From the NCBI GenBank assembly GCA_030645955.1, contig JAUSMR010000092.1, positions 1-49,394 of the forward strand: a stretch of 49,394 bases of DNA. The letters run 5' to 3'. Shown in pieces: positions 29,659 through 41,165 of the stretch. The first letter of the stretch is position 1. Every line of letters begins with the position of its first letter. The notes beneath the pieces are model-generated. The model made no database searches. It had not been told where the DNA came from and saw only the letters and a program-made list of their open reading frames with translations. The stretch comes from Gallionella sp. (GTDB taxonomy: Bacteria; Pseudomonadota; Gammaproteobacteria; Burkholderiales; Gallionellaceae). Both the position numbers and the translations under genes were made by a program.

Positions 29659-31188
29659 TTAGCCGGCCAGCTTCCGCTTCAGCACATCATTCAACTGCGC
29701 CGGGTTGGCCTTGCCCTTGCTGGCTTTCATCGCGAGGCCGACGAAGAAACCGAACAGCTTGTCCTTGCCGCTGCGGTACTCCGCAACTTTTTCGGCATTG
29801 GCGGCGATGATCTCGTCCACCAGCGCTTCGATCGCGCCGCTGTCGGAGACCTGCTTCAGTCCTTTGGCGTCGATGATCGCATCCGCTTCGCCACCCTCCT
29901 CCCACATCGTACGGAACACTTCTTTCGCAGCAGAATTAGAAATGGTGCCATCGGCGACACGTTTCAATATACCACCAAGTTGTTCTGGTTTGATGGGGCA
30001 TTGTGCGATGTCCATCCCATCGCGGTTAAGTTGCGCACTCACTTCGCCAATGATCCAGTTGACACACATTGCACTGACCTGCGCAGCATAAGCTATGGCA
30101 GAGGGAGTTTTGGGGGAAGTAAGAGTGCCGACTCCTTGCAGTAGCAATGATCTTATTGCCCCTTCGAAAAAACCTGCCATCTCGCGAGACGATGTGAGTA
30201 TTCTAGCGTCGCTTGGAGATATAACGTATTCATGGATATAGCGTGCCTGCTTGGCCTGCGGCAATTCCGGCAGCGTGGCGCGTAGCTGCTCCTTCCACTG
30301 CTCGCTGATGTCCAGCGGCAGCAAATCCGGATCGGGGAAGTAGCGGTAGTCGTGCGCTTCTTCCTTGCTGCGCATAGCACGTGTCTCGCCGGTATCGGGA
30401 TTGAACAGTACAGTGGCTTGATGAATCTTGCCGCCATTTTCGATGGTGTCTATCTGCCATTGCACTTCGTAGTCGATGGCCTGCTGCATAAACTTGAACG
30501 AGTTGAGGTTCTTGATCTCGCGGCGCGTACCGAGAGGTTCGCCGGGGCGGCGCACCGAAACATTGACGTCGCAGCGGAACGAGCCTTCCTGCATGTTGCC
30601 GTCGCAGATGCCTATCCAGCGTACCAGCGAGTGCAGGGTTTTAGCGTAGGCTACCGCTTCGGCGGCGGAACGCATGTCCGGCTCGGAGACGATTTCCAGC
30701 AACGGCGTTCCGGCCCGATTCAGATCAATGCCGGTCATGCCGTGAAAATCTTCATGCAGCGATTTACCCGCGTCTTCTTCCAGATGGGCGCGGGTGATGC
30801 GCACCACTTTTTCGTAAGCCTGTGCTGAGCCTGTCGAAGCAGCGTTGCCGGAAAGTGGCTCGACCTGGATAGTCAGCGCTCCTTGCCCCACCACCGGCAG
30901 TTCGAACTGGCTGATCTGGTAGCCCTTGGGCAGATCGGGATAGAAATAATTTTTGCGCGCGAACACCGAGCGCGGCGCGATGTGTGCACCGACGGCGAGA
31001 CCGAACTTGATGGCGCGTTCCACCGCGCCCTTGTTCAGCACCGGCAGCACGCCGGGCAGCGCGATGCTCACCGCATCCGCCTGCGTGTTCGGCTCCGCGC
31101 CGAAAGCGGTCGGAGCGCCGGAGAATATTTTGCTGCTGGTCGAGAGCTGGGTATGCACTTCCAGCCCGATGACGGTTTCCCAGGTCAT
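29659..31188 (-). CDS. gatB: Asp/Glu-tRNA amidotransferase subunit B
   Basis: GatB recognises mischarged Glu-tRNA(Gln)/Asp-tRNA(Asn) and phosphorylates the side chain before amidation. The 509-residue product has the usual catalytic cradle ([51 protein letters not shown]), and a C-terminal YqeY-like tail. It is longer than the usual 475-490. Two segments look inserted: residues 114-125 ([12 protein letters not shown]), encoded partly by a dispersed repeat, and about residues 343-374, some 20 residues longer than normal. Both keep the frame. Operon gatC-gatA-gatB on the minus strand. Confidence 0.96.
   Translation of the reverse strand: MTWETVIGLEVHTQLSTSSKIFSGAPTAFGAEPNTQADAVSIALPGVLPVLNKGAVERAIKFGLAVGAHIAPRSVFARKNYFYPDLPKGYQISQFELPVVGQGALTIQVEPLSGNAASTGSAQAYEKVVRITRAHLEEDAGKSLHEDFHGMTGIDLNRAGTPLLEIVSEPDMRSAAEAVAYAKTLHSLVRWIGICDGNMQEGSFRCDVNVSVRRPGEPLGTRREIKNLNSFKFMQQAIDYEVQWQIDTIENGGKIHQATVLFNPDTGETRAMRSKEEAHDYRYFPDPDLLPLDISEQWKEQLRATLPELPQAKQARYIHEYVISPSDARILTSSREMAGFFEGAIRSLLLQGVGTLTSPKTPSAIAYAAQVSAMCVNWIIGEVSAQLNRDGMDIAQCPIKPEQLGGILKRVADGTISNSAAKEVFRTMWEEGGEADAIIDAKGLKQVSDSGAIEALVDEIIAANAEKVAEYRSGKDKLFGFFVGLAMKASKGKANPAQLNDVLKRKLAG
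30825..30839 (-). repeat. Dispersed CTTCGACAGGCTCAG repeat inside gatB
   Basis: On the minus strand CTTCGACAGGCTCAG, followed by CACAGGC, matches the copies at 21851 and 24254. It is read in frame GCT TCG ACA GGC TCA, encoding ASTGS in GatB, the same frame used in ssb. Confidence 0.85.
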
Positions 31189-31197
31189 GTCGTTTCC

Positions 31198-32652
31198 TTA
31201 CAGCCCTTGCGGCGAGCGGCTGTGCCAGTCGGTCGCCAGTTGATATTGGTGAGCGGCGTTCAGCATGCGCGCCTCGTCGAAATAGTTGCCGATGATCTGC
31301 AGGCCAACCGGCATATTGTTCGCGCCGAAGCCGCAGGGGATGGACATGCCGGGCAGTCCGGCGAGGTTCACCGCGATGGTGTAAATATCGGACAGATACA
31401 TCTGCACCGGGTCGTCACCCTTCTCGCCCAGCTTGAATGCGGTGCTCGGGCTGGTCGGCCCCATGATGACATCGCACTGCTTGAACGCTTCGGTGAAATC
31501 CTGCGCAATCAGGCGGCGGATCTTCTGTGCCTGTAAATAATAGGCGTCGTAGTAGCCGTGGCTCAGCACGTAGGTACCGATCATGATGCGCCGCTTCACT
31601 TCCGCGCCGAAGCCCTGCGCGCGGCTCTTCTCGTACATGTCGGTGAGGTCGCTGTATTCTGGCGCGCGGTAGCCGTAGCGCACGCCGTCAAAGCGCGACA
31701 GGTTGCTGGAGGCTTCCGCCGGAGCCAGCACGTAATACACCGGCACGGACAGTTTGGAATTCGGCAAGCTGATCTCGACGATGGAAGCGCCAAGTTTTTT
31801 GTATTCCGCAATCGCCTCATTGACGCAGTTCGCTACATCCTGAGACAGACCCTCGGCGAAAAATTCTTTCGGCAAGCCGATGCGCAAGCCAGTTAGCGGC
31901 TTATTCAGGCCGCGAGCGTAGTCTTCTTTTTCGCGTTGCAGGCTGGTCGAATCGCGCTCGTCGAAGCCGGTCATCACGTTTAGCATCAACGCCAAATCTT
32001 CCGCGCTGCGCGCCATCGGCCCGGCCTGATCCAGGCTGGAGGCAAAGGCGATCATGCCGTAGCGCGACACCGTGCCGTAGGTCGGCTTGAGGCCGGAAAT
32101 GCCGCACAGCGCGGCAGGCTGGCGGATCGAGCCGCCGGTATCGGTTCCCGTTGCAGCGGCGCACAGGCTCGCGGCTACCGCAGCCGCCGAGCCGCCGGAA
32201 CTGCCGCCGGGCACGGCGTTTTGGTTCCACGGGTTTTTTACCGCGCCGAAGTAGGAGGTTTCGTTGCTCGATCCCATGGCGAATTCGTCCATGTTGGTCT
32301 TGCCGAGATTCACCGCGCCGGCGGTATTGAATTGTTCGATAACGTGCGCATCGTAAGGCGCAATGAAATTTGCCAGCATCTTCGAGCCGCAGGTGGTGCG
32401 CCAGCCCTTGGCGCAGAAGATGTCTTTCTGGGCTATCGGTATGCCGGCAAGTGGGGGTGCATCTCCCTTGGCAATGCGCCCGTCGGCGCTACGCGCCTGT
32501 GCCAGACTGGTTTCGGCGTTGTTGGTGATGTAGGCATTCAGTACGGGATTGAGCGCGGCGATGCGGTCGAGGTAAAGCTGTGTCAATTCGACACTGGAAA
32601 TCTTTCTGGCACGTAGCGCGCTGCCGAGTTGCTGCAAACTGGAATCAAGCAT
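31198..32652 (-). CDS. gatA: Asp/Glu-tRNA amidotransferase subunit A
   Basis: GatA is the amidase that releases ammonia from glutamine for tRNA-dependent amidation. From the ATG at 32652 it is 484 residues. The Ser-cisSer-Lys triad is present: K76 (AQKDIF), S151 (GGSSGGSAA) and S175 ([10 protein letters not shown]), with the spacing of the family. A TTG at 32667 would add five residues (NNYA region) and overlap gatC. It starts eight bases after gatC and ends nine bases before gatB. Confidence 0.97.
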   Translation of the reverse strand: MLDSSLQQLGSALRARKISSVELTQLYLDRIAALNPVLNAYITNNAETSLAQARSADGRIAKGDAPPLAGIPIAQKDIFCAKGWRTTCGSKMLANFIAPYDAHVIEQFNTAGAVNLGKTNMDEFAMGSSNETSYFGAVKNPWNQNAVPGGSSGGSAAAVAASLCAAATGTDTGGSIRQPAALCGISGLKPTYGTVSRYGMIAFASSLDQAGPMARSAEDLALMLNVMTGFDERDSTSLQREKEDYARGLNKPLTGLRIGLPKEFFAEGLSQDVANCVNEAIAEYKKLGASIVEISLPNSKLSVPVYYVLAPAEASSNLSRFDGVRYGYRAPEYSDLTDMYEKSRAQGFGAEVKRRIMIGTYVLSHGYYDAYYLQAQKIRRLIAQDFTEAFKQCDVIMGPTSPSTAFKLGEKGDDPVQMYLSDIYTIAVNLAGLPGMSIPCGFGANNMPVGLQIIGNYFDEARMLNAAHQYQLATDWHSRSPQGL

Positions 32653-32659
32653 GGCGTAA

Positions 32660-32947
32660 TTATTCAATGACTTGCGGAACGAGATACAGCCCCGCTTCTA
32701 CTTGCGGCGCAATCGATTGGAACAGTTCGCGCTGGTCGGTTTCTGTTACCACGTCCTCACGCAACCGTTGGGACAGGTCTTGGGCATGGGACATCGGGTC
32801 GATATTTTGGGTATCGACGGCCTGCATTTCGGCGATCAGGTCAAAAATACCGGCAAGTTGCGCGCGTGCGGTTTCGATTTCCGTTTCGCTCATGGCCAGA
32901 CGGGCCAGACGGGCGACTTTTCGGACATCTGAATTGGTGATGGACAT
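32660..32947 (-). CDS. gatC: Asp/Glu-tRNA amidotransferase subunit C
   Basis: GatC is a small protein that wraps around GatA and GatB and stabilises the complex. The 95-residue product has the family pattern [19 protein letters not shown] at the start and the closing [13 protein letters not shown] region. First gene of the gatCAB operon; it is divergent from mreB with 82 bases between the two start codons, so the promoters of both must lie there. Confidence 0.95.
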   Translation of the reverse strand: MSITNSDVRKVARLARLAMSETEIETARAQLAGIFDLIAEMQAVDTQNIDPMSHAQDLSQRLREDVVTETDQRELFQSIAPQVEAGLYLVPQVIE

Positions 32948-33002
32948 AGGTAAAAACTTTATTGAAATAAGGCTAATAGGGTATCATACAAGACATTATT
33001 GA

Positions 33003-34073
<1,071 letters not shown>

Positions 34074-34116
34074 ATATTCCAGCACCTGATCCCCAAAAAG
34101 CCGCGATGGAACGTCT

Positions 34117-35040
34117 TTGCTAGACAGCACGCAATCTTTCCGATTTTTCAATCGCGGCCCCAGTCCTGCGGTGCGGCTGGTGTTTTTTGCCGCGCTTTCG
34201 TTGCTGCTGTTGTTCATAGATGCGCGCTACCGCTATCTGGAATCCACCCGCAGCGCGTTGTCGGTGCTGGTTTCGCCGGTGCAGCGGCTGGCGGCTTTGC
34301 CGGGCGCATTGTGGCAACAGGCGGGCGATTTCTTTATCACGCAGAGCAGGCAACGCAGCCTGATAAAAGAGAACGATGATCTGCAGCGGCAGCATCAGAG
34401 CGATGCCACGCAATTACTGCAATTGCAAGCCATGCAATTGGAAAACCGGCAATTACGCAACCTGGTTACGCTGCCGATACGCAGCGAATTCACCACCCAA
34501 TTAACCGAAATCGTTTATGCAGAACGCGATGTGTTCAGGCGCAGAGTACTCGTCAACAAGGGTGCGGACACCAGGGTGCTGATCGGACAAGTGGTGATGG
34601 ATGACACTGGTATCGTCGGGCAAATCACCCGCGTCTATCCCTGGCTTTCCGAAGTCACGCTGATCACCGAAAAAGACCACGCCGTGCCGGTGCAAGTGTT
34701 GCGCAACGGTTTGCGCGCCATCGTGTTCGGCGCGGGCGATACCAGCCAGTTGTCACTGCGCTATATGCCGGTTAATGCTGATATTCAGAACGACGACATA
34801 CTGGCCACTTCCGGTATAGACGGTATCTACCCGCCGGGCATCCCGGTCGCCAGGGTGGTAAAAATCGAACGCGATGCCGCCTATCCCTTTGCGCGCGTTA
34901 CTTGCCTGCCGGTCGCCGGTGTGGATAAACACCGCCATCTGCTGATTCTGTCCGAGCTGCCCAGGCTGCCCGAACGCCCGGTGGAAAAGTCCACGGCAGC
35001 AGATGTCGAAAAGCGTGCGAAGATCAGGAGAAAGAATTAA
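34117..35040 (+). CDS. mreC: Rod-shape-determining protein MreC (TTG start)
   Basis: MreC is a bitopic membrane protein that activates PBP2 in the elongasome. The 307-residue product starts at TTG (34117); the conserved opening FFNRGPSPAVRLVFFAALSL makes this start necessary. One membrane segment (about residues 17-36), a coiled coil (about 75-115) and the two beta-barrel periplasmic domains (NKGADTRVLIGQVVMDDTGI ...) follow. The stop at 35040 is directly followed by the mreD ATG. Confidence 0.95.
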   Translation: MLDSTQSFRFFNRGPSPAVRLVFFAALSLLLLFIDARYRYLESTRSALSVLVSPVQRLAALPGALWQQAGDFFITQSRQRSLIKENDDLQRQHQSDATQLLQLQAMQLENRQLRNLVTLPIRSEFTTQLTEIVYAERDVFRRRVLVNKGADTRVLIGQVVMDDTGIVGQITRVYPWLSEVTLITEKDHAVPVQVLRNGLRAIVFGAGDTSQLSLRYMPVNADIQNDDILATSGIDGIYPPGIPVARVVKIERDAAYPFARVTCLPVAGVDKHRHLLILSELPRLPERPVEKSTAADVEKRAKIRRKN

Positions 35041-35556
35041 ATGCACAGCCCTGCCATACACGCCAAGGCGGAAATCCAGCGCCCGGTCAGCAACACGTTT
35101 ATCGTGTTGAGCGTGTTGGCCGCGTTATTTCTGAACGGATTGCCGTGGGGAGGAATCTGGCTGATGTTGCGCCCCGACTTTGTCGCGGTGGTGCTGCTTT
35201 ATTGGTGCATGCACAAGCCATGGCGCGTCGGTATCGGGCTATCGTGGGGAGTGGGGATACTCGCCGACGTGGCTGATGCCAGCCTGTTTGGGCAGCACGC
35301 CCTGGCGTATGTGGTGCTCGCATTTGGCGGTGTGGTGCTGAGCCGCCGCTTGCGGATGTTTGATTTGCGCCAGCAAACCACTCAGGTGAGCGGCATTTTT
35401 GCGCTGACCTATGTGGTATATGCGCTGGTGCATTGGCAGGTGAACGGCTATGTGGTGTGGCCGTACTTCCTCGGCTGCCTGACTTCGACTTTGCTGTGGA
35501 CACCGCTTAGCATCATGTTCCAGGCGATGCGGCAAAGGCGCGCGGATCGTGAATGA
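35041..35556 (+). CDS. mreD: Rod-shape-determining protein MreD
   Basis: A 171-residue inner-membrane protein with five to six hydrophobic segments and the family motif LRPDFVAVVLLYWCMHKPWR followed by WGVGILADVADASLFGQHAL. It is part of the MreBCD-PBP2-RodA complex. It begins at the base after the mreC stop and overlaps mrdA by four bases (ATGA). Confidence 0.94.
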   Translation: MHSPAIHAKAEIQRPVSNTFIVLSVLAALFLNGLPWGGIWLMLRPDFVAVVLLYWCMHKPWRVGIGLSWGVGILADVADASLFGQHALAYVVLAFGGVVLSRRLRMFDLRQQTTQVSGIFALTYVVYALVHWQVNGYVVWPYFLGCLTSTLLWTPLSIMFQAMRQRRADRE

Positions 35557-37454
35557 ACAAGCAAGTCGAGTTTAAAAACCATCAGCGGGAGATATTCCAC
35601 TTCCGGTTGCGGTTGGTTGTCAGCATCGGTTTTGTATTGGTGTTGCTGGCGATTCTGCTGGTGCGTTTTGTCTATCTGCAAGCGGTGCGCCACAGCTACT
35701 ATCAGACGCTTGCGGAAAGCAACCGCATCTTCATCGTTCCTATCGTTCCCAACCGCGGCCTGATACTTGACCGCAACGGAGTGGAACTGGCGCGCAACTA
35801 TTCCGGCTACACGCTGGAGATCAAGCCGAGCAAGACAGCAGACGTGGAAGCCACGATAAACGAACTGTCCACGTTGATCGAGGTAACCCAGAAGGACCGC
35901 AAACGTTTCAAAAAGCAGCTCGCCGAGAGCCGCGACTTTGAAACGCTGATGATTCGAAGCCGGCTAAGTGATGAAGAGGCCGCACGCTTCGCCGCGCAGC
36001 AATATCGTTTCCCGGGTGTCGAGATCAAGGCGCGGTTATTTCGCGATTACCCGTTTGGTGAAAACACTTCCCATTTGATCGGATATATCGGACGTATCAA
36101 TCAAACCGATGTGAAACTGCTTGAAGATAGCGATCTTGCAGCCAACTATCGCGGCTCTGATTACATTGGCAAAACCGGCCTGGAGCAGAGCTACGAAAGC
36201 GAATTGCACGGCACCACCGGCATAGAGCAAGTCGAAGTGGATGCGGGCGGGCGGGCGGTGCGTATGCTGTCGAGCACCGCACCGGTTTCCGGCAATGCGC
36301 TGGTATTAAGCATTGATGTGAAGCTGCAGGAAATCGCCGAGCAATCGTTCGGCAACTACCGCGGTGCGCTGGTGGCGATAGATCCGAACAATGGCGACGT
36401 GCTTGCCTTTGTCAGCAAGCCGGGCTACGACCCCAATCCGTTCATTGATGGCATTGATACGCAGAGTTGGGACGAGCTGAATAACTCGCCCGATGTACCG
36501 CTCAACAACCGCGCGCTGCGCGGCCAGTATCCGCCCGGCTCGACCATCAAGCCCTTCATGGCGCTTGCGGGTTTGAATTTCAACACGCGCACACCCGAGG
36601 AAACCATCAGCGATCCGGGCGTGTTCTATTTGCCGGGCAGCAGCCGGCAATATCGCGACTGGAAAGCAGGCGGGCACGGCAGCGTGAACATGTTCAAGGC
36701 CATCACGGTGTCGTGCGACACGTATTTCTACGGGTTGGCGACCGAACTGGGTATAGACAACATCTTCAATTACCTGTCGCGTTTCGGCTTCGGCAAAAAA
36801 ACCGGTATAGATATGGAGGGTGAAACATCCGGTTTGCTACCCTCGAAGGAATGGAAGATGAAGCGTTACCAGCAAATCTGGTATCCCGGCGATACGGTAT
36901 CGGTCGGTATCGGGCAGGGATACAACCTGGTGACGCCCTTGCAACTGGCATTTGCCACTGCCACGCTGGCGAACAACGGCGTGGCATACAAACCGCATCT
37001 GGTAAGAGAAGTGCGCAGTTTGCGCAGCAGTGAAAACCGTTTCATCGCCAAAGATCCGATATTCGACCTCAATATTGATCCGGCACATCTTGATCTGGTG
37101 AAACGCGCCATGGTGGCCGTCACACAGCCGGGCGGCACGGCGGTGTATGCCTCTCTGGGCACGCCCTATCACATTGCGGGCAAGACCGGCACGGCGCAGG
37201 TGATTGCCATGAAGCAGGGCGAAAAATATGATGCCGAAAAGATCGACGAGCGGCATCGCGATCATGCCTGGTTCATCGCTTTCGCCCCTGCAGAGCAGCC
37301 AAAAATCGCGCTGGTTGTGCTGGTCGAAAACGGCGGGCACGGCGGGGGCACGGCAGCACCGATAGCGCGCAAAGTACTCGATTACTATCTGCTTGGGAAA
37401 GTGCCCAAGCCATTGACTGATGCGGAAGTGAAGGAGGCTGGCGAAAATGACTAG
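35553..37454 (+). CDS. mrdA: Penicillin-binding protein 2 (elongation transpeptidase)
   Basis: Class B transpeptidase that crosslinks new peptidoglycan during elongation. The 633-residue product has one N-terminal membrane segment (about residues 21-43), the pedestal/dimerisation domain (VPNRGLILDRNGVELARN) and the transpeptidase with S330-TIK, S387-CD and K544-TGT. The middle motif is SCD where many PBP2 proteins have SSD. It overlaps mreD by four bases and mrdB by eight. Confidence 0.97.
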   Translation: MNKQVEFKNHQREIFHFRLRLVVSIGFVLVLLAILLVRFVYLQAVRHSYYQTLAESNRIFIVPIVPNRGLILDRNGVELARNYSGYTLEIKPSKTADVEATINELSTLIEVTQKDRKRFKKQLAESRDFETLMIRSRLSDEEAARFAAQQYRFPGVEIKARLFRDYPFGENTSHLIGYIGRINQTDVKLLEDSDLAANYRGSDYIGKTGLEQSYESELHGTTGIEQVEVDAGGRAVRMLSSTAPVSGNALVLSIDVKLQEIAEQSFGNYRGALVAIDPNNGDVLAFVSKPGYDPNPFIDGIDTQSWDELNNSPDVPLNNRALRGQYPPGSTIKPFMALAGLNFNTRTPEETISDPGVFYLPGSSRQYRDWKAGGHGSVNMFKAITVSCDTYFYGLATELGIDNIFNYLSRFGFGKKTGIDMEGETSGLLPSKEWKMKRYQQIWYPGDTVSVGIGQGYNLVTPLQLAFATATLANNGVAYKPHLVREVRSLRSSENRFIAKDPIFDLNIDPAHLDLVKRAMVAVTQPGGTAVYASLGTPYHIAGKTGTAQVIAMKQGEKYDAEKIDERHRDHAWFIAFAPAEQPKIALVVLVENGGHGGGTAAPIARKVLDYYLLGKVPKPLTDAEVKEAGEND

Positions 37455-38544
37455 GCAGCAACTATGGCAGCGTTTCATTGCGCACTTTGACCGTCCCCTG
37501 CTGTTGGGTATCAGTTTGCTGCTGCTGACCAGCCTGCTGGTTTTGTTTAGTGCGGATAATGCAAGCTGGAACCAGCCGCTGAACCAGATGCGCAACATCG
37601 TGGTGGCTTTCGCCTGCATGTGGCTGGTCGCCAATCTGCCGTTGCATTATTTGATGCGTACCGCCGTGCCGATTTATGTGTTGGGTATGGTATTGCTGAT
37701 CGGCGTGGCACTGTTCGGCGAAATCAGCCACGGCGCAAGACGCTGGTTGAATCTTGGCGTGACGACCATCCAACCCTCCGAACTGATGAAGATCGGCGTA
37801 CCACTGATGATGGCCTGGTATTTCGAAAAAAATGAAGCCACGCTGACGCTGAAAAATTATTTCGTCGCCGCGTTGCTGCTGCTCCTGCCGGTGGCGTTGA
37901 TCGCGCGCCAGCCCGATCTGGGAACATCGCTGCTGATCTCAGCCAGCGGGTTTTACGTGTTGTTTCTGGCGGGCCTGAGCTGGCGGGTGATAGGCGTGAT
38001 GTTTGTCGCGGGCCTCGCCAGCGCGCCGGTACTGTGGTCGGTGTTGCACGACTACCAGCGCCATCGCATCCTGATGCTGTTCGACCCATCGCAAGACGCT
38101 CTGGGAAATGGTTATCACACCATCCAGGCAACCATTGCCGTCGGTTCCGGCGGCATACTCGGCAAGGGCTATTTGAACGGTACGCAAACGCATCTCGACT
38201 TCCTGCCGGAGCGCACCACCGATTTTATTTTTGCGGTGTACTCTGAAGAATTCGGCTTGATCGGCAACCTGATCCTGTTGTCGCTGTACGCTTTTGTGGT
38301 CATGCGCGGCTTCATCATCACCGGAAATGCATCAACTTATTTCACGCGATTGATGGCCGGCTCCATTACGCTGACCTTCGCCACCTATGCGTTCGTCAAC
38401 ATGGGTATGGTCAGCGGTATCCTGCCGGTAGTTGGCGTGCCGCTCCCGCTGATAAGTTATGGCGGCACATCCATGCTGACCCTGCTGCTGGGTTTTGGTA
38501 TGCTGATGAGCATAGAAACACATAAAAAACTGGTTAAGTCTTGA
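37447..38544 (+). CDS. mrdB: Peptidoglycan glycosyltransferase RodA (MrdB)
   Basis: SEDS-family glycosyltransferase that polymerises lipid II with PBP2. The 365-residue protein has about ten membrane segments and the SEDS marks GARRWLNLGVTTIQPSELMK, RQPDLGTSLL and VGVPLPLISYGGTSMLTLLL (split here at VGVPLPL). The aspartate in the RQPDLGT loop is the expected catalytic residue. Starts inside the end of mrdA (eight-base overlap). Confidence 0.97.
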   Translation: MTRQQLWQRFIAHFDRPLLLGISLLLLTSLLVLFSADNASWNQPLNQMRNIVVAFACMWLVANLPLHYLMRTAVPIYVLGMVLLIGVALFGEISHGARRWLNLGVTTIQPSELMKIGVPLMMAWYFEKNEATLTLKNYFVAALLLLLPVALIARQPDLGTSLLISASGFYVLFLAGLSWRVIGVMFVAGLASAPVLWSVLHDYQRHRILMLFDPSQDALGNGYHTIQATIAVGSGGILGKGYLNGTQTHLDFLPERTTDFIFAVYSEEFGLIGNLILLSLYAFVVMRGFIITGNASTYFTRLMAGSITLTFATYAFVNMGMVSGILPVVGVPLPLISYGGTSMLTLLLGFGMLMSIETHKKLVKS

Positions 38545-38620
38545 GTGGGGGCTAGCCCCTAGCCCCTCATTATTTTGTACCAAATTAATCTGTAAGAGAC
38601 TAAAGAATCAAGGAGACCGC

Positions 38621-39502
38621 ATGAATAAAAAAACCGCAGTTTTGATATTGGCAACTTTGGCGCTCGCTGCTTGCGGCAGCACACCGCAGCGCAAGGTGGA
38701 ATCGGGTGCAGTTACCGCGCCGGGTACGGGCGGCTACCTCGCCGGAGACGGGCCGGGCGCGGATACAGACGTCAACATGGATGCAATACCCGATGCCTTG
38801 CCGAGAAACGAACCGTTGCATCGCTATGCCAATCGCCCCTACATTGCGCTGGGCAAGACCTACACGCCGCTGACTGGCGTGGGTAATTTCAAACAGCTCG
38901 GCACCGCCTCATGGTACGGAAAAAAATTCCACGGCCGACGCACTTCCAGCGGTGAGGAATATGACATGTATGCCATGACTGCCGCGCATCCCACCTTGCC
39001 GATTCCCAGTTATGCGCGGGTGACGAATCTCGCCAATCAAAAATCAGTGATTGTGCGCATCAATGACAGAGGCCCATTTTTGCATGAGCGCGTAATCGAT
39101 GTTTCGTATACCGCCGCGCACAAACTCGGCATCATCGGCAACGGCAGCGGGGAAGTCGAAGTGGAGAGCCTTGCCGCCGGCGGTCCGGTGCAAAGCAAGC
39201 CGCTGGAAAACAGCGCGCCCGCTACCTTAACTGCGGTTCCTGTTGCGTTGACATCACTGGAAAGCAGCGAAACCGGCGTGTATCTGCAACTGGGCGCGTT
39301 CAAGTCGCAACAGGGCGCGGAAAGTTTTATGGAGCGTATGCGCAATGAACTCGGCGACCTCGGCAAGCAGCTCAAATTGTCTGCGAAAGACGGGCTGGTG
39401 CGCGTGCATATCGGCCCGTATGGCAGCCAGAGCGAAGCGCGCGCAAGCGCGGAGAGTATGAGGAGCAAGCTGGGATTCAAGCCGATGCTTAACATGCCCT
39501 GA
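38621..39502 (+). CDS. rlpA: Septal-ring lytic transglycosylase lipoprotein RlpA
   Basis: A 293-residue lipoprotein: signal peptide with lipobox LAAC (C18), a double-psi beta-barrel domain (about residues 92-185: GTASWYGKKFHGRRTSSGEE) and a C-terminal SPOR domain (about 220-290). H123 and D149 fall where the catalytic pair of Pseudomonas RlpA lies, so it is probably an active transglycosylase for naked glycan strands. AAGGAG precedes the ATG. Last gene of the elongasome operon; convergent with murJ. Confidence 0.95.
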   Translation: MNKKTAVLILATLALAACGSTPQRKVESGAVTAPGTGGYLAGDGPGADTDVNMDAIPDALPRNEPLHRYANRPYIALGKTYTPLTGVGNFKQLGTASWYGKKFHGRRTSSGEEYDMYAMTAAHPTLPIPSYARVTNLANQKSVIVRINDRGPFLHERVIDVSYTAAHKLGIIGNGSGEVEVESLAAGGPVQSKPLENSAPATLTAVPVALTSLESSETGVYLQLGAFKSQQGAESFMERMRNELGDLGKQLKLSAKDGLVRVHIGPYGSQSEARASAESMRSKLGFKPMLNMP

Positions 39503-39626
39503 ATGGCTCTTTCCAGGCAGGTGCAGCGATAACAGTGTCCGGTTGATCTGCGAATTCACGCGCCGAAGCTGAGCATAGGCGCGGGTTGCATAGCGATCTA
39601 TGTTTTGTTTGTTTTTATCCACATGC

Positions 39627-41165
39627 TCAACTCACCGCTCGCTTGGAAAAATCTTTCGGGCGAAAGCCCAGCGCGGCAAGCACGGCGAAGTAAACCACTA
39701 CACCGCCCGCGACCAGTGCGGACAAGCGCAGGATGCGCGACCAGCCAGAGCTGGTCAGCCAGCTTTGCTCGCTGCCCATGCCGAACCACAGGGTGATTGC
39801 CAAGGCCGCCACGGCGATGCTTATCTTGGCGAAAAATTTAGCCCAGCCCGGCTCGGGCTGGTAGATGTCATGCTTGCGCAAATAGTGAAACAGGATCGCG
39901 GAATTCAGGCATGCGCCGAGGCCGATCGACAAGGCCAATCCGGCATGCTGTATCCAGCCGACGAACAGCGCGTTCATTGCCTGCGTCGCCAACAACGTGA
40001 CGATGCCGATCTTCACCGGGGTCTTGATGTCCTGCCGCGCATAAAAACCGGGGGCGAGGATTTTCACCAGGATCATCCCGATCAGCCCGACGCTGTAGCC
40101 GACCAGTGCCTGGCGCGTCATCAGCACGTCGTGTGCGGCAAACGCGCCATGCTGGAAGAAGGTTGCCAGCAGCGGCACGGCGATCATGCCCAGGGCCAGC
40201 GCGGCGGGCAGCGTCAACATGATGGTCAGGCGCAATCCCCAGTCCAGCAGATTCGAGTACTCCACTGTGTTGTTGCTGGAGTAGCATTTGGATAGCGAAG
40301 GCAGGAGAATAGTACCAAGCGCCACGCCCAATATGCCGGAAGGAAACTCCATCAGCCGGTCCGCGTAATACAGCCACGACACGCTGCCCGCCACCAGGAA
40401 CGAAGCAAAAATGGTGTTGATGATCAGGCTGATCTGCGCGATGGACACACCGAATACCGCCGGGCCCATCTGCCTGATGACGCGCCACATGCCTTCGTCC
40501 TTGAGGCTGAAGCGGATGCTGGGCAGCATGCCGATCTTTTTCAGAAACGGGATTTGAAAAGCGAGTTGCACGATGCCCGCGACAAACACCGCCCACGCCA
40601 GCGCCATGATAGGCGGGTCGCAGTAAGGCGCCAGCCACAGCGCGCCGCCGATGAAGCACAGGTTGAGCAGGATGGGCGCGAAGGCCGGCACCCAGAACTT
40701 GTTATAGGTGTTGAGGATGCCTGCCGCGACCGACACCAGCGAAATAAAGAAGATATACGGCGAAGTGATGCGCAGCAACTGCACGGTGAGGTCGAACTTC
40801 TCCGCATCCTTGATGAAGCCGGGCGCGCTGATATAGACCAGGATCGGTGCGGCGATGATGCCGATCAGCGTCACGGCGAACAGGATGATTGCCAGCATCG
40901 TGGTGACGTGATCGACCAGCAGCTTGGTTTCGTCATGCCCGCGCCGGTTCCTGTATTCGCCGAAGATCGGCACGAATGCCTGCGAGAACGCCCCTTCGGC
41001 AAACAGGCGGCGCAGCAGGTTGGGCAGCTTGAACGCAACGAAAAACGCATCCGTTGCCATGCCCGCGCCGAATATCCGCGCGATCAGCACATCGCGCACA
41101 AACGCGAGGATGCGCGAAACCAGCGTCAGGCTGCTGATCGTGGCAAGGGCTTTAAGTAGATTCAT
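39627..41165 (-). CDS. murJ: Lipid II flippase MurJ (MviN)
   Basis: MurJ moves lipid II across the inner membrane. The 512-residue protein has about 14 membrane segments and the family's opening MNLLKALATISSLTLVSRIL, then ARIFGAGMATDAFFVAFKLP and NLLRRLFAEGAFSQAFVPIF, with the central arginines of the cavity. It is convergent with rlpA (124 bases apart). In many betaproteobacteria murJ is divergent from rpsT; here a cytochrome gene and repeats lie between them. Confidence 0.96.
   Translation of the reverse strand: MNLLKALATISSLTLVSRILAFVRDVLIARIFGAGMATDAFFVAFKLPNLLRRLFAEGAFSQAFVPIFGEYRNRRGHDETKLLVDHVTTMLAIILFAVTLIGIIAAPILVYISAPGFIKDAEKFDLTVQLLRITSPYIFFISLVSVAAGILNTYNKFWVPAFAPILLNLCFIGGALWLAPYCDPPIMALAWAVFVAGIVQLAFQIPFLKKIGMLPSIRFSLKDEGMWRVIRQMGPAVFGVSIAQISLIINTIFASFLVAGSVSWLYYADRLMEFPSGILGVALGTILLPSLSKCYSSNNTVEYSNLLDWGLRLTIMLTLPAALALGMIAVPLLATFFQHGAFAAHDVLMTRQALVGYSVGLIGMILVKILAPGFYARQDIKTPVKIGIVTLLATQAMNALFVGWIQHAGLALSIGLGACLNSAILFHYLRKHDIYQPEPGWAKFFAKISIAVAALAITLWFGMGSEQSWLTSSGWSRILRLSALVAGGVVVYFAVLAALGFRPKDFSKRAVS

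Noticed and set aside
32653..32667. TTG start of gatA overlapping gatC
   Set aside because: It adds five non-conserved residues; ATG at 32652 gives the usual GatA start.
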